DNA of 32,252 nucleotides, from contig NZ_SRYZ01000041.1 in NCBI RefSeq assembly GCF_004793475.1, positions 1 through 32,252 on the forward strand, in the 5' to 3' direction. Under the pieces are notes generated by a model. It did not search any database. It saw nothing but the letters and a program-made list of their open reading frames with translations, and was not told the DNA's origin. How positions within the stretch are numbered: position 1 is the stretch's first letter; each line of letters starts with the position of its first letter. This document shows positions 29,325-32,252 of the stretch, piece after piece. The DNA is from Bacteroides muris (ex Afrizal et al. 2022) (GTDB taxonomy: Bacteria; Bacteroidota; Bacteroidia; Bacteroidales; Bacteroidaceae). The translations under genes were made by a program, and so were the position numbers.

Positions 29325-30506
29325 ATGGATATAAAATTGGATTATTCGCAAGTCAGGTTTCAGGAGAACGGCAGACTGAAACTTCTGATTATAGTGGGCA
29401 CCCGTCCGGAAATCATCCGCCTGGCGGCTGTCATCAACAAATGCCGCAGTTATTTTGACTGTCTTCTGGCCCACACCGGCCAGAATTACGACTATAACCT
29501 GAACGGTGTCTTCTTCCGTGACTTGAAGCTGAAAGACCCCGATGTGTATATGGATGCCGTCGGTGATGACCTCGGTGCCACGATGGGTAATATTATCAAC
29601 GCCAGCTACAAGCTGATGGTGCAGGTGAAACCTGATGCCGTGCTGGTGTTGGGAGACACGAACTCCTGCCTGAGCGTGATAGGCGCAAAACGTCTGCATA
29701 TCCCCATCTTCCATATGGAGGCAGGCAACCGCTGCTTTGACGAGTGCCTGCCTGAGGAGACCAACCGCCGTATTGTGGACGTCATTTCCGATGTGAACCT
29801 CTGCTATTCGGAGCATGCCCGCAGATACCTGAACGCTTCGGGCGTGGCGAAAGAACGTACATACGTAACCGGTTCGCCCATGGCGGAAGTCCTGCATGAG
29901 AACCTGACGGAAATAGAGTCCAGCGACATTCATCAGAGATTGAATCTCCAGAAAGGGAAATACATCCTGCTCTCCGCGCACCGGGAAGAGAACATTGACA
30001 CGGAGAAGAACTTCCTGTCCCTTTTCAAGGCGGTTAACGCAATGGCGGAAAAGTATGATATGCCCATACTCTACAGTTGCCATCCCCGTAGCAGGAAACG
30101 TCTGGAATCAAGTGGCTTTGCACTTGACAGACGTGTGATTCAGCATGAACCGCTCGGCTTTCACGACTACAACTGCCTGCAGATGAACGCATACGCCGTT
30201 GTGAGCGACAGCGGTACCTTGCCTGAGGAGAGCAGTTTCTTCACTTCGGTGGGGCATCCTTTCCCTGCTGTATGCATCCGTACCAGTACGGAGCGTCCCG
30301 AGGCTCTTGACAAGGGTATCTTTGTCCTTGCCGGCATTGACGGGAAATCCTTGCTTCAGGCTGTAGATACTGCTGTGGAGATGAATAGGAATGGTGACGA
30401 TGGCCTGCCGGTGCCCAACTATACGGATGAGAATGTTTCGGCCAAGGTTGTGAAGTTGATTCAGAGCTATACGGGGGTGGTGAACAAGATGGTCTGGAGA
30501 AAATAA
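29325..30506 (+). CDS. fnlC: UDP-N-acetylglucosamine 2-epimerase family, UDP-L-FucNAc forming (FnlC/CapG/WbjD-like)
   Basis: Third pathway enzyme: epimerises C2 to give UDP-N-acetyl-L-fucosamine. A 393-residue GT-B-fold non-hydrolysing epimerase with LIIVGTRPEIIRLAAVI, HTGQNYDYNLNGVFFRDL, HMEAGNRCFDECLPEETNRR, the conserved HREENID, YSCHPRSRKRLES, and VVSDSGTLPEESSFF. The DSGT-x-x-EES form is typical for WbjD-like enzymes as opposed to DSGG-x-QEEAP in WecB, supporting this role. It lies 25 bases after fnlB, so they are co-transcribed. Confidence 0.94.
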   Translation: MDIKLDYSQVRFQENGRLKLLIIVGTRPEIIRLAAVINKCRSYFDCLLAHTGQNYDYNLNGVFFRDLKLKDPDVYMDAVGDDLGATMGNIINASYKLMVQVKPDAVLVLGDTNSCLSVIGAKRLHIPIFHMEAGNRCFDECLPEETNRRIVDVISDVNLCYSEHARRYLNASGVAKERTYVTGSPMAEVLHENLTEIESSDIHQRLNLQKGKYILLSAHREENIDTEKNFLSLFKAVNAMAEKYDMPILYSCHPRSRKRLESSGFALDRRVIQHEPLGFHDYNCLQMNAYAVVSDSGTLPEESSFFTSVGHPFPAVCIRTSTERPEALDKGIFVLAGIDGKSLLQAVDTAVEMNRNGDDGLPVPNYTDENVSAKVVKLIQSYTGVVNKMVWRK

Positions 30507-30515
30507 TGGTGGGAC

Positions 30516-31748
30516 ATGCCTAAGAAAATTTTGATACATAGCCTGATTTTCAGTCCGGATGGAGTTTCGACAGCCTATCTTTATAATGATATTGCTCTGA
30601 AATTCCAGGAAAACGGTTATGAAGTATTGGTATTGACAACTACGCCTCATTACAATGTTGTGGAACCGCAACTGGCAGCACAACCTCTGAAATGGAAGGT
30701 GTGGGGGATTTGTAAAGAAAGCTGTTTTCATGGAATCAGAGTCCTTCATGTGCCCCAGAAGAAATTCAGAAATACCTTTCTGCGCGTCCTGGGATTTGTC
30801 TATTGGCATATTGTCTCTTTCCTGATTGCTTTGTTCCAGAGAAATATAGATGTCATACTGTCACCTTCCCCTCCTTTGACTATCGGTGTAATCAACATTT
30901 GGCTGGCGAAAATCAAGGGATGTAAAACCATCTATAATGTGCAGGAAATATATCCTGACATATTGAAACGGAAGGAAGGGCTTGTTATAGAGCAGTTACG
31001 TAGGATGGAACGCTATGTTTATAATAACTCAACGGCCGTAACGACGATAGACCGGGTCTTTTATAATGTAATAGCCGGAAGGTTTAAGGATAAGTCCAAG
31101 CTTTGTATAATACCTAATTTTGTAGATACAGGATTGTATAATCCCCAGGGTGGAAATGTGGAATGTCTGAATCCTCTTTTTTTTCCTGCCACAGATTCTT
31201 TGAAATTGCTTTATGCCGGGAATATTGGTTATGCCCAGGATTGGGAGCCTTTAATCAGTCTGGCAGAAAAGACGAAAGGGGCTTCCATTGAATACTTTAT
31301 AATCGGTGAGGGAGTCATGAAACCCGTTCTTGAGGAGAAAGTACGTGAGTTGGAGCTGGATAATGTGCATATTTTGCCCTATCAGCCCAGAAGTTTGATG
31401 CCGTCCATTCTTGCCTATTCAGACATCCAGTTTATTTTCATGAACCCCGAAATGGAGATGCAGGGATTCCCTTCCAAAGTTTATACAATCATGGCATGTG
31501 GTAGGCCTTTATTGGTCTGCTCGGGAAAGAATACGCCTATCATCAATTTCCTGCAGGAACATGGCTGTGCAAAATTGATTACGGAAAAGAGTTTGGAAGA
31601 AAAGGTGGGAGAAATGGCGGATTGGCTGAATTCTGTCTCAAAAAGCGAGCTGGCTTTACTGGGTCGAAATGGTGTGGAGGTGATTAAACGATTATATTCC
31701 AAGGATGTGGTAACTCAAAAATATGTAGACATAGTTGAATCCTTATGA
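30516..31748 (+). CDS. wbuB: WbuB-like GT4 glycosyltransferase, probably N-acetyl-L-fucosaminyl transferase
   Basis: A 410-residue GT-B enzyme. KKILIHSLIFSPDGVSTAYL and LTTTPHYN form the N-terminal domain of the WbuB type, SPSPPLTIGVINIWLAKIKG and YNVQEIYPDILKRKEG follow, and LKLLYAGNIGYAQDWEPLIS begins the nucleotide-sugar domain, with QGFPSKVYTIMACGRPLLVC in place of the classic E-x7-E. This variant is normal in WbuB-like proteins. It directly follows the UDP-L-FucNAc genes (9-base gap) and overlaps the next start by 4 bases, so it probably transfers L-FucNAc onto the lipid-linked sugar. The donor is inferred from context. Confidence 0.87.
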   Translation: MPKKILIHSLIFSPDGVSTAYLYNDIALKFQENGYEVLVLTTTPHYNVVEPQLAAQPLKWKVWGICKESCFHGIRVLHVPQKKFRNTFLRVLGFVYWHIVSFLIALFQRNIDVILSPSPPLTIGVINIWLAKIKGCKTIYNVQEIYPDILKRKEGLVIEQLRRMERYVYNNSTAVTTIDRVFYNVIAGRFKDKSKLCIIPNFVDTGLYNPQGGNVECLNPLFFPATDSLKLLYAGNIGYAQDWEPLISLAEKTKGASIEYFIIGEGVMKPVLEEKVRELELDNVHILPYQPRSLMPSILAYSDIQFIFMNPEMEMQGFPSKVYTIMACGRPLLVCSGKNTPIINFLQEHGCAKLITEKSLEEKVGEMADWLNSVSKSELALLGRNGVEVIKRLYSKDVVTQKYVDIVESL

Positions 31749-32252
31749 ACATACTAATCACCGGAGTCCACGGTTTTGTGGGTTCCAATCTTGTTATTGC
31801 CCTAAAGGAACGTCATACCCTTTACGGGCTGGATATTGTCGCTCCTGAAAAGGAGGGGGTGGTGAAGACTTTCTCTTGGGAGGATATTGAACCGGCTTCT
31901 TTTCCGGTGCGGAATCTTCCTGAATTCGATGCCATTATCCATCTGGCTGGCAAAGCCCATGATACGAAGAACCGGTCTGCCGCGCAGGTATATTTTGATA
32001 TCAATACGGGACTGACCCAAAAGATATTTGATTTCTTTCTGGAATCGTCCGCGAAGAAGTTCGTATTCTTCAGTTCTGTGAAAGCCGCTGCCGACAGCGT
32101 GGAGGGTGATATGCTGACTGAAGATGTGGTGCCTGCTCCGGTAGGGCCTTATGGGGAGAGCAAGATTGCTGCGGAAGATTATATAAAGGAACGTTTTATT
32201 TTGCCTACCACCTCCCCCCTCGGATACTCCTCCTTCGAGAAGGAGGAGAATG
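31745..32252 (+). CDS. NAD-dependent epimerase/dehydratase, N-terminal part (runs off the window)
   Basis: An extended SDR enzyme acting on nucleotide-sugars, in the group of WbpV/UDP-GlcNAc-4-ketoreductase or UDP-glucose-4-epimerase-like proteins that precede the initiating transferase in many capsule loci. Visible are MNILITGVHGFVGSNLVIAL, IIHLAGKAHDTKNRSAAQVY, FVFFSSVKAAADSVEGDML and the catalytic Tyr and Lys in GPYGESKIAAEDYIKE. It starts with the ATG at 31745, overlapping the glycosyltransferase stop (ATGA). From about codon 152 the frame reads an unusual ILPTTSPLGYSSFEKEEN where the family would continue with a KRVYILRPCMIHG-like strand: this comes from a palindromic repeat (32227-32248). 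Whether the family sequence resumes lies beyond the window. Confidence 0.85.
   Translation, partial: MNILITGVHGFVGSNLVIALKERHTLYGLDIVAPEKEGVVKTFSWEDIEPASFPVRNLPEFDAIIHLAGKAHDTKNRSAAQVYFDINTGLTQKIFDFFLESSAKKFVFFSSVKAAADSVEGDMLTEDVVPAPVGPYGESKIAAEDYIKERFILPTTSPLGYSSFEKEEN
32227..32248. repeat. 22-bp palindromic repeat read in frame in the last gene
   Basis: CTCCTCCTTC (32227-32236) and GAAGGAGGAG (32239-32248) are perfect reverse complements around GA. It lies after ACCTCCCCCCTCGG, and looks like one of the small mobile palindromic elements of Bacteroides intergenic regions, here inside a coding frame. Confidence 0.75.

Noticed and set aside
1..32252. tRNA or rRNA genes
   Set aside because: No cloverleaf-like segment with a TTCRANNC T-loop and CCA-type acceptor end or any rRNA sequence was noticed on either strand; short RNA genes could still be missed by eye.

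Overview
The window looks like a chromosomal segment of a Bacteroides species (order Bacteroidales). Reasons: several promoters fit the Bacteroidetes pattern TTTG-N19-TAnnTTTG, there is an upxY capsule antiterminator, S16 carries a long Ala/Glu/Lys tail, and an HU-type gene is followed by a tiny 'smalltalk' gene. No database could be searched; all names come from reading the translations.

Region 1 (1-2344): the tail of an IS1182-type transposase, a lone S24/LexA-like phage-type repressor with an operator-like repeat at its start, and rpsP. Region 2 (2345-7240): an NhaC-type antiporter, then a LacI-family regulator divergent from kdgK and eda, which perform the last two steps of hexuronate breakdown (KDG to KDPG to pyruvate plus glyceraldehyde-3-phosphate). 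Region 3 (7240-9300): an 800-base stretch without an intact gene (a well-formed promoter facing no ORF, tandem repeats, a gene scrap), then an AraC regulator and a decayed AraC remnant. Region 4 (9411-11000): proS and a large inverted repeat.

Region 5 (11077-15171) is a cassette often seen beside Bacteroides capsule loci: smalltalk protein and HU-like protein on the minus strand, a DUF4248 protein on the plus strand, a VapE/VirE-type primase-helicase and a small unknown protein on the minus strand. Its function is not established. The amidase gene that often accompanies it is absent here. Three 10-bp repeats at exact 22-bp spacing lie between DUF4248 and the primase-helicase.

Region 6 (15600-32252, running off the end) is a capsular polysaccharide locus. 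It has a strong promoter and long leader, upxY (without upxZ), a flippase, a pyruvyl-transferase-family protein, a polymerase, a GT4 glycosyltransferase and an FrhB-family iron-sulfur protein. Next come a truncated IS66-type element fused to a broken ketoacyl-ACP synthase III gene and a second GT4. A three-gene UDP-N-acetyl-L-fucosamine pathway follows (FnlA/CapE, FnlB/CapF, FnlC/CapG), interrupted after the first gene by an antitoxin/PIN-toxin pair. A WbuB-like glycosyltransferase and the start of a sugar-nucleotide epimerase/reductase end the window. Genes from about 16.5 to 26.3 kb look clearly richer in A+T than those from 26.3 kb on, suggesting a swapped-in serotype-specific centre beside a conserved 3' module.

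The most striking unexplained signals are a perfect 27-bp inverted repeat inside the FrhB-family gene, the 22-bp-phased repeats in the HU/VapE cassette, the promoter facing no gene at 7344-7374, and a palindromic repeat read in frame in the last gene.
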